The notes: a model not told the origin generated them from the sequence alone. DNA of 64,000 nt from Candidatus Bathyarchaeota archaeon (GCA_023131225.1 JAGLZW010000033.1:1-64000); one strand, 5' to 3'. Positions 43,987 through 53,690 are shown, numbered from the stretch's first letter. Made by a program: numbers and translations.

Positions 43987-45522
43987 ATGAAAGAAATGCA
44001 TTTTTCGAAGTTTAGAGTGGTTTTAGTTGTTATAATTTTGTCTACGATTCTTGGCACTAGTTTGGTAATGGCCCAGTTCAAGATGTATTATACTATTTCA
44101 AGCTCAGGGTCAATTAGCACGGACGGGCGCATTTTGCATTATAAAATGACTGATAACAGTGAAATACGGGCCGTATTTTTCCATTTCACTTCATTAAGTG
44201 CGTCAAATGATTGGAATTTGATAGTTAACACCCTTTATGATTATGGCATTAATTTACTGGTAGTTGAAGGAATGATGCCCAAATATGCGGGTTATCCAAG
44301 TGATGTTATATCTGCAAGTGCTGGTTTAGACTTCATAAACGAAGCTCTAGAAGTGGCTCATCCTCTTGGAATAGAAGTTTATGTAGCTATGAACGTTCTT
44401 TATCAGACTCCCAACCCAGAATGGGGTTGCGTTGATAGTCAAGGTAATTTCATCGATTGGCTCTGTCCAACAAAACAAGAGGCCAGAGATTATCTAAGAG
44501 CCATCGTTGAGGAACTTGTAACGAAATATCCTAACATAGACGGATTCATGTTTGACTATATCAGGTGGGAATGGCAAGGTAGTGTTCCTGATATGGATTA
44601 CTCTGAAGAGTCAAGAACAGCATTAGGAAACTGGTTGGGTGAAACAGTAACGAATTTTCCAGGAGAATTCGCCCCCAGTGGCTCTCGTTACAATGAATTT
44701 TTGGAGTGGCGAGTAGAAGTAATTACTCAGTTATTAGTAGATATCATTGGTTGGATGAAAGCTATCAAGCCAGATTTGAAAATTTCGGCGGCTCCTTGGA
44801 CTATACTCAAAACCGGACTTTCATATGAATGGGCTGAACGGCGTAAATTAATTGGACAAGATTGGACAGATTGGGTGATGAAGGACTATTTAGACTGGGT
44901 TGCTCCTATGGCATATTTTTATCCTAATGAACTAGAAACTTTCTTGCGACCATGCGTTAAAGCAGATGTTGAATTAGGAGTAGGAGGCCCAGAAGGAAAA
45001 ATCCCTATGATAATATTTGTAGCCAATCAATTTCCAATACTTAAAACTCCTGAAGAATTCAAAGCAGAAATTGACATACTTCGGGAAGAAGGAGTTGATG
45101 GTTGGATAATTTGGAGATATGGTGGTCCAGGCGCTGGCGGGTTAGATATCAGAGATTATCTAAATGCCCTTAATCTTTCTCCAGTTTTTTCGATGGAAGG
45201 AATAACGGTTTATCTAAATGAGCAGAATGAAAGCGCAACAATTACATGGACCACGAATATCCCAACTATCAGCAGGGTTGAATATAGCATATCTCCTTTA
45301 TTTAACGTAAATTGGCAATATGACTCAAAATGGAACTTCAGCTACTTGGACATTGAGCATATTGAGGGAGAGGTCGTTGAGAATCTTCAACGAGTAATTG
45401 ACCATAGTATAACTCTCGCTAATCTAGACCCAAATGCAACTTATTATTTCCGTGTGCAGAGTCAAGATTCAGGAATTATAACTAGCAAAGTCTATGAATT
45501 TTCAATAAGTGGCTTAGTATAA
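43987..45522 (+). CDS. Exported glycoside-hydrolase-like protein, tandem paralogue
   Basis: A 511-residue relative of the 42464 product, 20 bases downstream on the same strand. Signal peptide VVLVVIILSTILGTSLVMA, YYTISSSGSIST, barrel blocks FFHFTSLSASNDWNLIVNT, DGFMFDYIRWEWQG, APMAYFYPNELE and VDGWIIWRYGGPGAGG, then an Fn3-like tail with SATITWTTNIPTISRVEYS. The order of strands and the two acidic blocks are kept, but the active-site edges differ, suggesting specificity drift after duplication. Likely cotranscribed. Confidence 0.82.
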   Translation: MKEMHFSKFRVVLVVIILSTILGTSLVMAQFKMYYTISSSGSISTDGRILHYKMTDNSEIRAVFFHFTSLSASNDWNLIVNTLYDYGINLLVVEGMMPKYAGYPSDVISASAGLDFINEALEVAHPLGIEVYVAMNVLYQTPNPEWGCVDSQGNFIDWLCPTKQEARDYLRAIVEELVTKYPNIDGFMFDYIRWEWQGSVPDMDYSEESRTALGNWLGETVTNFPGEFAPSGSRYNEFLEWRVEVITQLLVDIIGWMKAIKPDLKISAAPWTILKTGLSYEWAERRKLIGQDWTDWVMKDYLDWVAPMAYFYPNELETFLRPCVKADVELGVGGPEGKIPMIIFVANQFPILKTPEEFKAEIDILREEGVDGWIIWRYGGPGAGGLDIRDYLNALNLSPVFSMEGITVYLNEQNESATITWTTNIPTISRVEYSISPLFNVNWQYDSKWNFSYLDIEHIEGEVVENLQRVIDHSITLANLDPNATYYFRVQSQDSGIITSKVYEFSISGLV

Positions 45523-45749
45523 GAACTACCCGAAGAAACCTGATACATGCAAAGTCAGAAAATATTCATAATAGTATAACATTCGTAAATTCCGATTAGC
45601 GCATTAGAATGTTATGCGTATAGAATGGTTAGATGTCAAATTAGAAAATGAAAAAACCTTGCGCACACTTTGCGTTAATATATAAGCGACGAAAAAAACT
45701 AATAATCTTGCTAAAGGCTGAAGCAGACGACCTTTTTTCTGATTTGTGT

Positions 45750-46967
45750 TCACTCCGGGTTAACTAAACCTTTTGACCTTTGCGTGCGCACGATCCTGTT
45801 ATTCGTTCCAAAAAGCAAATTGTGATAAACTATGTTTAGCTGCCTAACAATTTTCTCCCAGTCATACTTGTTGAGTACGAGTTTTCTTGCGGCTTCCCCA
45901 AGTCTCATCGACAATATCCTATCCTTCAGCAATTCGATCACTTTGACAGTGAATTCATTCATATCATCTTCGATTAAGACGTTCACTTGACTCTTGACGT
46001 CTAAACCCTCTACGCCGACAGTCGTTGATACCACCGGAAGACCGCATGAAAAATATTCAAGAATCTTTAACCTTGTACCCGATCCATGGAATAACGGGGC
46101 AATGGCAATGTCGGAAGCATTAAGAAGCTCAGCGACATTCTCAACAACCCCTGTAAAGGTTAAATTAGACGACTCCACTTTTACATGATTTCTCCCGACT
46201 ATAAGAAACTTTGTATTGTTAATCTCTTTTTGAACTTTCGGGGCAATCTCTGAAGCTATCACTTGAACAGCTTCTTGATTAGGTAAGTACTCCATGTTTC
46301 CAACAAAAGTTACTGTGTGAAAATTTCTCAAATCATATTTATTCTGAACATTTGTTATATCTGATGAAGGATTAAAGGCTTTAGTATCCACACCATTAGG
46401 TATTACTTCAATATTACGTCGTCCAATTCCATAAGAAGCCAAGTACTCTTTTTCTTTTTCGGAAACAGTCAGTATCACGTTCGCATGTTCATAAGCTATC
46501 TTCTCCAAAAAGGTTTCTAAGATTTTCCTTAGCATGGTTGTGTGTTTTATCCTCAATGCTTGAAATGTGTCATGGCAATCAATAACAAGTGGTTTTTTTA
46601 GGATTCTCGCTACAATTGGGATTAATAATCCACCAGCTGACTGCTGTTCTATCTGTACTACGTTAGATTCTCGAATTATTCGAATAGCCCTTGAAATAAA
46701 TAAAAAGTCATAAAAAAGAAGAGATGTAGGTCTTGACACACCTAGTAATTTGCCAAAGATTTTTAGAATTACCTTTGGAAAGAAACCCTTGATACCGTGG
46801 ACTATCAATCCATCGATATGCTCATGTGTCACTCTATCGTTTGGGATTATTATGTGAACCTTGTGGCCAAGCGATACAAGACCTTTTGCCAAATTATAAA
46901 TGCGTACAGATGGGCCCATATCTTTCAACATCAAATCTTTAAAACAACTCAAAATACAGATTTCCAT
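45750..46967 (-). CDS. GT4-family glycosyltransferase
   Basis: A 405-residue GT-B enzyme. The N-terminal lobe has GPSVRIYNLAKGLVSLGHKV (about 18-37) and VIDCHDTFQALRIKHTTML. The C-terminal donor lobe has VTFVGNMEYLPNQEAVQV, DIAIAPLFHGSGTRLKILEY with the retaining-GT acid (EX7E-like: SGTRLKILEYFSCGLPVVST) and VGVEGLD. It adds a sugar from a nucleotide donor to a glycan acceptor. It begins the second half of the minus-strand glycan run. Confidence 0.9.
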   Translation of the reverse strand: MEICILSCFKDLMLKDMGPSVRIYNLAKGLVSLGHKVHIIIPNDRVTHEHIDGLIVHGIKGFFPKVILKIFGKLLGVSRPTSLLFYDFLFISRAIRIIRESNVVQIEQQSAGGLLIPIVARILKKPLVIDCHDTFQALRIKHTTMLRKILETFLEKIAYEHANVILTVSEKEKEYLASYGIGRRNIEVIPNGVDTKAFNPSSDITNVQNKYDLRNFHTVTFVGNMEYLPNQEAVQVIASEIAPKVQKEINNTKFLIVGRNHVKVESSNLTFTGVVENVAELLNASDIAIAPLFHGSGTRLKILEYFSCGLPVVSTTVGVEGLDVKSQVNVLIEDDMNEFTVKVIELLKDRILSMRLGEAARKLVLNKYDWEKIVRQLNIVYHNLLFGTNNRIVRTQRSKGLVNPE

Positions 46968-47113
46968 TTTAAAATCTCACTTGTCAAGTATGAACTTAAC
47001 TACCTATTCAGATCAATCTCGTGTGAGATCTTGGTCATCCTCATAGTGTAGGATTAAAGCGCGCGTGAGCAGACGATATGGAAAAGCTGCTGAATCGTGC
47101 CCACAGATATAAC

Positions 47114-48007
47114 CTATTTCCCCAAATAGCCTATCAAAAAACCGAGACACCAAGCAGTCATTTTGAAAGTAAAGTGAATCGGCAGCAGAAAGACTACTTT
47201 TCGACGTAACAATCTGTAGGCTGGAATAGCATATAGTACTCCTGCTATGAAACCTGCAAAAGGAGTCATCTTGAGAAGGGAAAAGATTCTCCTATTCTTA
47301 AGATATAGATCATAATCACCGTGACCATACCAAACATACTTTTCCCAAATAGCTTTCCACGTCTTACTACGCTGCTCATAAAATACAGCGTTAGTTCTGC
47401 AAATTGACCAACCAGCCTCTTTAATTCTAAAGGCAGCGTCTTGATCCTCCCCAGTTCCTTTTAGGTGGTAGTCGAAGCCCCCCACTTGATTTATAGCTTC
47501 CACCCGATAAATTGAACCACCGGTTCCTGGAAGTTTAGAAGCAGTTTTCCATTCATTTCCGCTATGTATATCGTCCACTAAAAACGGAATGTTTTCAAGA
47601 GTGGCAATCAGATTTTCCTCTGGAAATGCACCATATTTTGCTTTAGCAATGCCAACCATAGGGTTTTTCTCCATGTATTCAACTTGCTTTCGCACATGAT
47701 CTGTTGGTAATACAATGTCACCGTCCACCCAGACGATGTAGTCACTTTTTGCATTATCTACCACGATGTTTCTTGCAGCTCCTAATCCCATCCATTTATT
47801 ACGAAACACTTTGACTTTAACATCCATCCTCATGATGTACTTTTGTATAACTGAAAAAGTTCCATCTTCGCTACCGTCGTCTACAAAGATCACTTCCATA
47901 AGCTCATGAGAAAAATTCTGATTTAGAACACTGTCAATAGCTTCTTTGAGTGAAGCTTCACAGTTTTTCACGCAAATCCCTATGGTAACTGTAGGTCTCA
48001 TATGCAT
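47114..48007 (-). CDS. GT2 glycosyltransferase with membrane tail
   Basis: A 297-residue GT-A enzyme. PTVTIGICVKNCEASLKEAI (start), VIFVDDGSEDGTF, the metal-binding YIVWVDGDIVLP, and TGEDQDAAFRIKEAGWSICR with the catalytic acid. One or two C-terminal hydrophobic helices (FAGFIAGVLYAIPAYRLL, and the last 30 residues) may tether it to the membrane. Donor and acceptor are unknown. It lies 24 bases downstream of the MocA-type oxidoreductase gene. Confidence 0.85.
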   Translation of the reverse strand: MHMRPTVTIGICVKNCEASLKEAIDSVLNQNFSHELMEVIFVDDGSEDGTFSVIQKYIMRMDVKVKVFRNKWMGLGAARNIVVDNAKSDYIVWVDGDIVLPTDHVRKQVEYMEKNPMVGIAKAKYGAFPEENLIATLENIPFLVDDIHSGNEWKTASKLPGTGGSIYRVEAINQVGGFDYHLKGTGEDQDAAFRIKEAGWSICRTNAVFYEQRSKTWKAIWEKYVWYGHGDYDLYLKNRRIFSLLKMTPFAGFIAGVLYAIPAYRLLRRKVVFLLPIHFTFKMTAWCLGFLIGYLGK

Positions 48008-48032
48008 CACTCAAAAGTCATCACAGAATGTA

Positions 48033-49037
48033 CTAGGATGCTTTTCTCAAAGGTACGCCATTCTCATAGGCTAGGGAGATTGTTTCCAAATCCTTAAGTG
48101 CATCATCTCCAGAGGGAGCAGGTTGCAAGTCATGTCTTACACAATGAGCAAAGTATCCAAGCTCTGAAAGATAGGGAAGGTAAAAACTTGGGGTCCTTCT
48201 TGTGAGAAGCTGAAGAATCGTGATTGCCTTACTCGGAGGAGCGTGTTCAGCATAATCATGTTTGACAGTTCCATAGATTTCTACTTTTGTTTGGCTTTTT
48301 TGGGAGAACCAGCCAATGTTAAGGATCACGGTTTTTCCTGTTGCAAACCTGACTAAGCATACTGCATGATCTTCAGCGTTCATGTTTAGTCTATATCCAA
48401 GATAACATTTGATGTTAGATACTTCGCCAAAGTACCATCTTAATAAATTAACCATATGGCTTCCTGAATCCATTAGCGCACCGCCACCGGTCAATTCCTT
48501 CCTGAACCACCACGAAGGGACAGGACGTGGAGAGTAACCGTCAGCCCGATGCATGAATGGGCCCGGTCCTACATTAGTAGCATAAGCAATCTGTACCTCA
48601 CCAAGTATACCAGTTTGCATCTTTTCCTTGAGGGCCTGAAACGAAGAACAAAACCTAAGATGATAACCTACCATCAGCTTCACTCCGTTTTTTCTAGCTG
48701 AAGATACCATCTCTTTTCCTTCTGCCACATTCCTAGCCAATGGCTTCTCTACAAGGATGTGCTTTCCTGCTTCCGTTGCCTTTCTAACGCAATCTAAATG
48801 AAGATGGGTAGGCAGAGCTATTATAACCGCATCTACATCGTCATCTTTCAGAAGTTGTTGGTAGTCCTGGAAAGTGTTTTTTGCTCCGAGCTTCTTGGCA
48901 GAACTCAATGCTTTTTTGGAAAGGTCAGAAACTGCTGAAAGCTCTGCAGATTTGAGTTTTAAGCAGTTTTGAAGATGAATTCTCCCAACGTATCCTAAGC
49001 CGATTAATCCCAACTTGGTTCTTCCCATTTTTGCCAT
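48033..49037 (-). CDS. Gfo/Idh/MocA family oxidoreductase (copy 2)
   Basis: A 334-residue paralogue of the 34995 and 52320 products. Rossmann motif LGLIGLGYVGRIHLQ (about 8-22), ILVEKPLARN with the catalytic Lys (about 95-104), PVPSWWFRKELTGGGALMDSG, and the terminal ENGVPLRKAS. It follows DUF362 copy 2 (49062-49958) by 24 bases, in the opposite gene order to copies 1 and 3. Probably acts on a nucleotide sugar or inositol in the surface glycan pathway. Confidence 0.88.
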   Translation of the reverse strand: MAKMGRTKLGLIGLGYVGRIHLQNCLKLKSAELSAVSDLSKKALSSAKKLGAKNTFQDYQQLLKDDDVDAVIIALPTHLHLDCVRKATEAGKHILVEKPLARNVAEGKEMVSSARKNGVKLMVGYHLRFCSSFQALKEKMQTGILGEVQIAYATNVGPGPFMHRADGYSPRPVPSWWFRKELTGGGALMDSGSHMVNLLRWYFGEVSNIKCYLGYRLNMNAEDHAVCLVRFATGKTVILNIGWFSQKSQTKVEIYGTVKHDYAEHAPPSKAITILQLLTRRTPSFYLPYLSELGYFAHCVRHDLQPAPSGDDALKDLETISLAYENGVPLRKAS

Positions 49038-49061
49038 CCTCTGCCTGGTTAAACTAGGGCT

Positions 49062-49958
49062 CTATTCTGAGAGACCAAGTAGTTCGTTTAGACCTGTGTC
49101 GACTAAGAATTTGTACCCGAAGCTCAAGAGTGTATGAAACGGTCCTTTTCTTGGATAAATACTGCTAAAAGAACGGGGATCAATCCCAACTGGAGAAAAG
49201 GAAAGCGCCCCTATTCCCTCTTTATTGGCCAACATGATATGCCCCACCGACTTGGGATTCACTCCAGCTATTCTGGATGCAGCAACGTCCAGCGCCACTG
49301 GATCGTGGCTAGCCATAATAAGCCCTAGCCTGCGCGGATGGGCACCAGAAACAATGATTCCGTCAACAACGCACAGATCGAATTTCATAAGCTTATTTAT
49401 TGCGACAATGGCCTCGTCAAGCTTTTGGTGATATTTGAATTTTTGAGGGTAGGGATTACAACCAAAGATGTTCTTTAAAGCACACGAAATTCCTGTCTGT
49501 GCCAAATACTTTATTTTAGGAACATTCACTCGCAAATCAGCCTTCTGGATTGTTTGAGGTACAACTATGTTGAAGTAATGGCCTCCAACATTAATCTTAA
49601 ACGTATCGCCCTTATCTTGAGATAGATTAACCAAATCTACTCTGTAACGCTGTGACAGTTTCTCGTACCCAAGCATCTTAAAAGCGTACTTGCATTTCAT
49701 CGCTGAAGCATCAGACTCTACAATTGAAATATTCACATTAGACGAGATTTGGTTTCGGATGACCTCGATCAGAGCGCCAACAAAACTTGGATCGGTGGTT
49801 TGCCCAGTCGAATAATCCCAGTAATAACACATGTTGGGCTTTATCACAACATTTCTTATATCTTTCGGGAATCTGTACTGAATCAAGTCTAGAGAACTCG
49901 AAATGGCTTGTCTCAGGTGATGAGATTGTTGAACTGCAACAAAGCTTACTAAACTCAA
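49062..49958 (-). CDS. DUF362 protein (copy 2 of 3)
   Basis: A 298-residue DUF362 protein starting at TTG (LSLVSFVAVQQ-type start). Same conserved blocks as the other copies: VVIKPNMCYYWDYSTGQTTD, VESDASAMKCKYAFKMLGYE, VNVPKIKYLAQTG, CALKNIFGCNPYPQKFKYHQ, VVDGIIVSG, SHDPVALDVAASRIAG. No iron-sulfur cysteine pairs are present. Placed immediately upstream of MocA copy 2 on the same strand. Function unknown; the shared order-variable pairing implies joint action. Confidence 0.8.
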   Translation of the reverse strand: MSLVSFVAVQQSHHLRQAISSSLDLIQYRFPKDIRNVVIKPNMCYYWDYSTGQTTDPSFVGALIEVIRNQISSNVNISIVESDASAMKCKYAFKMLGYEKLSQRYRVDLVNLSQDKGDTFKINVGGHYFNIVVPQTIQKADLRVNVPKIKYLAQTGISCALKNIFGCNPYPQKFKYHQKLDEAIVAINKLMKFDLCVVDGIIVSGAHPRRLGLIMASHDPVALDVAASRIAGVNPKSVGHIMLANKEGIGALSFSPVGIDPRSFSSIYPRKGPFHTLLSFGYKFLVDTGLNELLGLSE

Positions 49959-50095
49959 ACTAAACTCTCCAGAGGATAAGAAGCTTTACGAGTTTTAATC
50001 CACAACATTTCTTCAAATGAGATAAGATGATGTTTTAACAATCCAAGGGTGGGAAGAATCGTTCCACCAGTCAATCCAACAATTCTGACTAAGGT

Positions 50096-51268
50096 CTAAA
50101 GTAGATTTTCCTTTTCAAGCATGTCTCTAGTCAAAAGTGATCTTGACTCTTCTAAGGTATTCCAAAAGATGAACCTTCTTCTCAATAGTAATGCGAACAA
50201 TGCACTCAACAGAATACAATTATTCTGTATTACCCCGAAAAGAAAACCCCTACTCTTAGGCAGAAGAAGCGTTGCCAGAAATACCGAAGTCAAGATGACG
50301 GAGTACAACTGGAAATCTGAAATCATGATCAAAGTTGTGGCGGCAAATAGAAGAAAGACTATAGGGTTGAAGAGATAAAGAAAAATTTCTGGCATGGCTA
50401 TCCGTTTTGGAAGATGCAATTGATTCTTTACTAGAAGCTTCAAGCATTTTGCGTAGATTTGCACAAGCTGAGTGGCTCTTCGCAACTTTGTAGAGACCAA
50501 GCCTCTCCAAGTAAAAGGAGAGATGTCAAAGCAAGTAGCTTCTGGAATGAATATAGTTCTAGCTCCTTTCTGTACAATATCTAAAGCGGTCCCTGAATCG
50601 TCCGTCTCATGATTGAATTCGTCGAGAACCTCTCTCTTGTACGCACCGAAAAGTCCGTGGAAAACTATTGTAGAATGAATCTTTGATTCCCCAAGCCTAA
50701 TTACTTCAAACGTAAAGTTTAGATAAGTTTCTTCGGTTTGAGTAACCCAAGACTGATTAGAATTTAGCACTTTTTGCCTGCCAATAACAGCTCCAACTTT
50801 CGGATCAGCTAAATAGGGCAATGTCTCAGTCAAGATATGTGTAGTCCAAAAAGCGTCAGCATCGGATATAACCACGATATCGTGTTTTGCGCGTTTTAAC
50901 GCGAGGTTAAGAACTCCTGATTTTCCTCTACGTTCGGTTTCACTCAACATTTCTACACTTAATTCTGGGTGTAGGTTGAGGAATTTGACCGCTTTTTTTA
51001 TTGTGTTGTCTGTTGAGGCATCATCTATCAATATGATCTGCATTTTTTCCTTGAGATAACGAACATTGCACAAATTCTCTAACTTGAACCCTATTGTCTT
51101 CTCCTCGTTGTGTGTAGGGATTATGATCGTTATTGGTGGATTGTATTTTCTGTCAATCTTTAAGTTCCATGGTCTAGAGGCAACTCGCCGTAGATACAGA
51201 AAATATAGGCCTGGGACGCCAAAAAAAATTAGACAGAGAAGTAGCCAAACGATTATTATAAGGTTCAT
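50096..51268 (-). CDS. Membrane GT2 glycosyltransferase
   Basis: A 390-residue enzyme with an N-terminal membrane helix (LIIIVWLLLCLIFFGVPGLY), a GT-A domain (ITIIIPTHNEEKTI, IILIDDASTD, VVISDADAFWTT, ETDDSGTALDI), and two C-terminal membrane helices around 285-345. The Q/R-x-x-RW-like motif appears weakly as TKLRRATQLVQ, so it may transfer single sugars or be processive. The gene lies between DUF362 copies 2 and 3 on the same strand. Confidence 0.82.
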   Translation of the reverse strand: MNLIIIVWLLLCLIFFGVPGLYFLYLRRVASRPWNLKIDRKYNPPITIIIPTHNEEKTIGFKLENLCNVRYLKEKMQIILIDDASTDNTIKKAVKFLNLHPELSVEMLSETERRGKSGVLNLALKRAKHDIVVISDADAFWTTHILTETLPYLADPKVGAVIGRQKVLNSNQSWVTQTEETYLNFTFEVIRLGESKIHSTIVFHGLFGAYKREVLDEFNHETDDSGTALDIVQKGARTIFIPEATCFDISPFTWRGLVSTKLRRATQLVQIYAKCLKLLVKNQLHLPKRIAMPEIFLYLFNPIVFLLFAATTLIMISDFQLYSVILTSVFLATLLLPKSRGFLFGVIQNNCILLSALFALLLRRRFIFWNTLEESRSLLTRDMLEKENLL

Positions 51269-51377
51269 TTTTCTACTTCATCTCTAAGATAATTTTTAGA
51301 ACACCAAAATTGCCTTCCCAAAAGCTTCACTAGAAATGCTCTAACGATACAAAAACTGTTTGTCATTCCGATTTCAT

Positions 51378-52304
51378 CTAAACTTCTTCTAGAGCGGGAG
51401 GAATAACATCTTTAACAATTCTGTGATATAACTTAAGTAATTGGAGTTGGAAGTTCCACCAATGCTTTGATGAAAAGAAGTTTTCCTTAGGGAAGGTTTT
51501 CTTGAAAGTTATTAGGTTTTCTCCACGAGTCTTGATGCCTTCTAATTTCCCAAGTTTTTCTTTCATTGCAATTTTTAAGAATTTGATTTTAGAGGGATTG
51601 TATCCCATTATTTGAGAAGCAATCCAATCGACTGAAAACGGGTCTACACTTACCATAATAAGACCGAGTTCGATAGGAAAGCGGCCCAGTGCGACTAATC
51701 CATCGACTATGATGAGGTCTGGATGCAAGATCTTGTTTATACCAACGATAGCTTCATCTAAAATTGGATGGTAAACTATTTTCCTTGGAGAAGCTATGCA
51801 ACCAAAAAGGTTCTTTAGAGCACAGGTGATTTTGGTATCACGCATTGTTTTTAATTTTGGCGCATTAATGAACAGGTCGGATTTTAATAATGATTGAGGA
51901 ATTTGAAAGACAATTTCATGTCTGTTTACACGAACCGTCTCTTCGTGGGTTTCATCATTGGAAAGATTAAAAAGCTCTACACTCTTTTCCCTAGCCAATT
52001 TTTCATATCCCAACATTACGAAGGCATGTTTTGTTCGCATGGCCGTAGCGTCAGCCTCGACAATGCGGATATGTATACCCGTGCCATATCTTTCGCGAAG
52101 ACAATCTATGATTCCAGCTACAATTCGGGGGTCCGTGGTATATCCTGTTGCTGCATGCCAATAATAACACAAGTTTACCTTGATGTCAACAGATTTTACT
52201 AAGCTCTTAGGCTTAAAATCTATGAGATCCAACGCCTTGCCAATAGATTTCTTTATGTCCTCCTCTGAATTGTGCGTTCGAACTAGACTAACAACGTCGC
52301 CCAT
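51378..52304 (-). CDS. DUF362 protein (copy 3 of 3)
   Basis: A 308-residue DUF362 protein, slightly longer than the other two at the C-terminus. Conserved blocks are VDIKVNLCYYWHAATGYTTD, VEADATAMRTKHAFVMLGYE, INAPKLKTMRDTKITCALKN, LFGCIASPRK, VDGLVALG and SVDPFSVDWIASQIMG. Aligned residues near DYSTG become HAATG here, so the ligand may differ. It follows MocA copy 3 by 15 bases. Function unknown. Confidence 0.8.
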   Translation of the reverse strand: MGDVVSLVRTHNSEEDIKKSIGKALDLIDFKPKSLVKSVDIKVNLCYYWHAATGYTTDPRIVAGIIDCLRERYGTGIHIRIVEADATAMRTKHAFVMLGYEKLAREKSVELFNLSNDETHEETVRVNRHEIVFQIPQSLLKSDLFINAPKLKTMRDTKITCALKNLFGCIASPRKIVYHPILDEAIVGINKILHPDLIIVDGLVALGRFPIELGLIMVSVDPFSVDWIASQIMGYNPSKIKFLKIAMKEKLGKLEGIKTRGENLITFKKTFPKENFFSSKHWWNFQLQLLKLYHRIVKDVIPPALEEV

Positions 52305-52319
52305 TTTAATACTGCTTCC

Positions 52320-53363
52320 CTAAGTAAATTGCCTTTCACCAAAACCCTTGTAGGCTTCTTCAATAAGTTCAATCGTTTTTAATCCGTCCATGGCTGAAAC
52401 GGATGGTTCAGAATCGTTCTTTACACATTCAAAAAAATGCTGCAACTCCTTATAGTATGACTCATAATAATACGAATAAGAAAGGGGCCTTATCTTCTTT
52501 CCAACAACTTTTCGAAGAAAATTCTTTGCTCCCTCCTTGACAGCATGCAAAATAATATTCCTCGGCACAAGATCATCGCTAGACATGTACCCCGCATTTC
52601 CATGGAGAATTGCCCTGAAATTATATTCTGGAAAAACCGATTTTTGATACCAACCAACATTGATAATTCCCTTAACAGAAGAATCAGATGAACATAGTAT
52701 CGCTATTGCACCGTCCTCGAAAGGGAGATTAAATTTGTGATCAAAACAAGAAAACAATATCTTGCCATCCATGCCCACGAAAAAACGGAATAAGTCAATA
52801 AGATGATAACCTAAATCCAGTAATGCTCCTCCTCCGGTTTTCTTAGGATCAAACCACCACTCAGGTACAGGTGCAGGAACCGTTCCGTGGGCGAAGGGCC
52901 CGCTAAGTATCTGCTCAATTGTGACAACCTCCAGATTTCCAATACGACCCTTGTCTGCCACTACCTTCATTTTTTCAATTGCATCAATAAACCTCATACA
53001 ATGACCGACCATAAGCTTCTTGCCGCTTGACTTCACCAACTTCACAATCTTGCGACACTCTTTCACATTCCTAGCCAACGGTTTCTCTACAAAAATATCA
53101 AGTCCAGCTTCCAACGCCAACTGAACGCTCTCAAGATGTAAAAAGTTAGGTAGAGATATGATGACTGCATTCACATTAGAAGAATCATTCAACAAATCAT
53201 GATAGTCCATGTAAAGATTCTTAACGCCAACAAGCTTCGCCTTCTTCAAAGCTCTTTTCGATGAATCAGCTGCAGCAACCACTTTGATACCATCGACATG
53301 CAGACAATTCATCATATGCAACCTGCCCATATGCCCAAGCCCGATTATACCCACATTCAACAT
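52320..53363 (-). CDS. Gfo/Idh/MocA family oxidoreductase (copy 3)
   Basis: A 347-residue paralogue. VGIIGLGHMGRLHMMNC (about 4-20), IFVEKPLARN (about 91-100) with the catalytic Lys, VPEWWFDPKKTGGGALLDLG, and a longer basic C-terminal part around KEGAKNFLRKVVGKKIR. It is the most divergent of the three copies. First gene of the pair with DUF362 copy 3, and of the minus-strand glycan run overall. Confidence 0.88.
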   Translation of the reverse strand: MLNVGIIGLGHMGRLHMMNCLHVDGIKVVAAADSSKRALKKAKLVGVKNLYMDYHDLLNDSSNVNAVIISLPNFLHLESVQLALEAGLDIFVEKPLARNVKECRKIVKLVKSSGKKLMVGHCMRFIDAIEKMKVVADKGRIGNLEVVTIEQILSGPFAHGTVPAPVPEWWFDPKKTGGGALLDLGYHLIDLFRFFVGMDGKILFSCFDHKFNLPFEDGAIAILCSSDSSVKGIINVGWYQKSVFPEYNFRAILHGNAGYMSSDDLVPRNIILHAVKEGAKNFLRKVVGKKIRPLSYSYYYESYYKELQHFFECVKNDSEPSVSAMDGLKTIELIEEAYKGFGERQFT

Positions 53364-53613
53364 CCTCTTCTCCTTTTGAACATCTCAAATATGCTGTAAT
53401 AGAAACGATATAAGTCAGGACGGAATCAAAATCTCCACTCAAAATTAATCATTATATGCACACAATTCTTCCCGCAGAAACTCACAACAAACACGAACGC
53501 CACAACAAAAAACAACTAAAAACAACCAAAAGTCACCAATTCCAATCACACAAACCACAACACGGTCTCTCTCCATCCACAAAGAGGGAAAACAACGCAA
53601 ACAACCTAACAAC

Positions 53614-53690
53614 TTAAGAACCAGTCACGTTCAACCATAACCCAACAAAACGATTATAATGCTGAAAACCGCTGATTGTCACGCGCGATA
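53614..53690 (-). pseudogene. 3'-end remnant of a DUF1616-type gene
   Basis: About 25 codons read VTISGFQHYNRFVGLWLNVT then GS and TAA. They match the last residues of the intact gene at 54456-55058 (NGFQYHERFVSLWLNVAGS) at protein level and roughly three-quarters at DNA level. A VapBC pair lies between the two copies, so an older paralogue was lost here. Too diverged to be a fresh target duplication. Confidence 0.7.

Noticed and set aside
53364-53613. Repeated CACAA/ACAAC-rich stretch resembling a CRISPR leader or repeat array
   Set aside because: The short motifs are not spaced regularly and no unique spacers occur; it is simple A/C-rich intergenic DNA.
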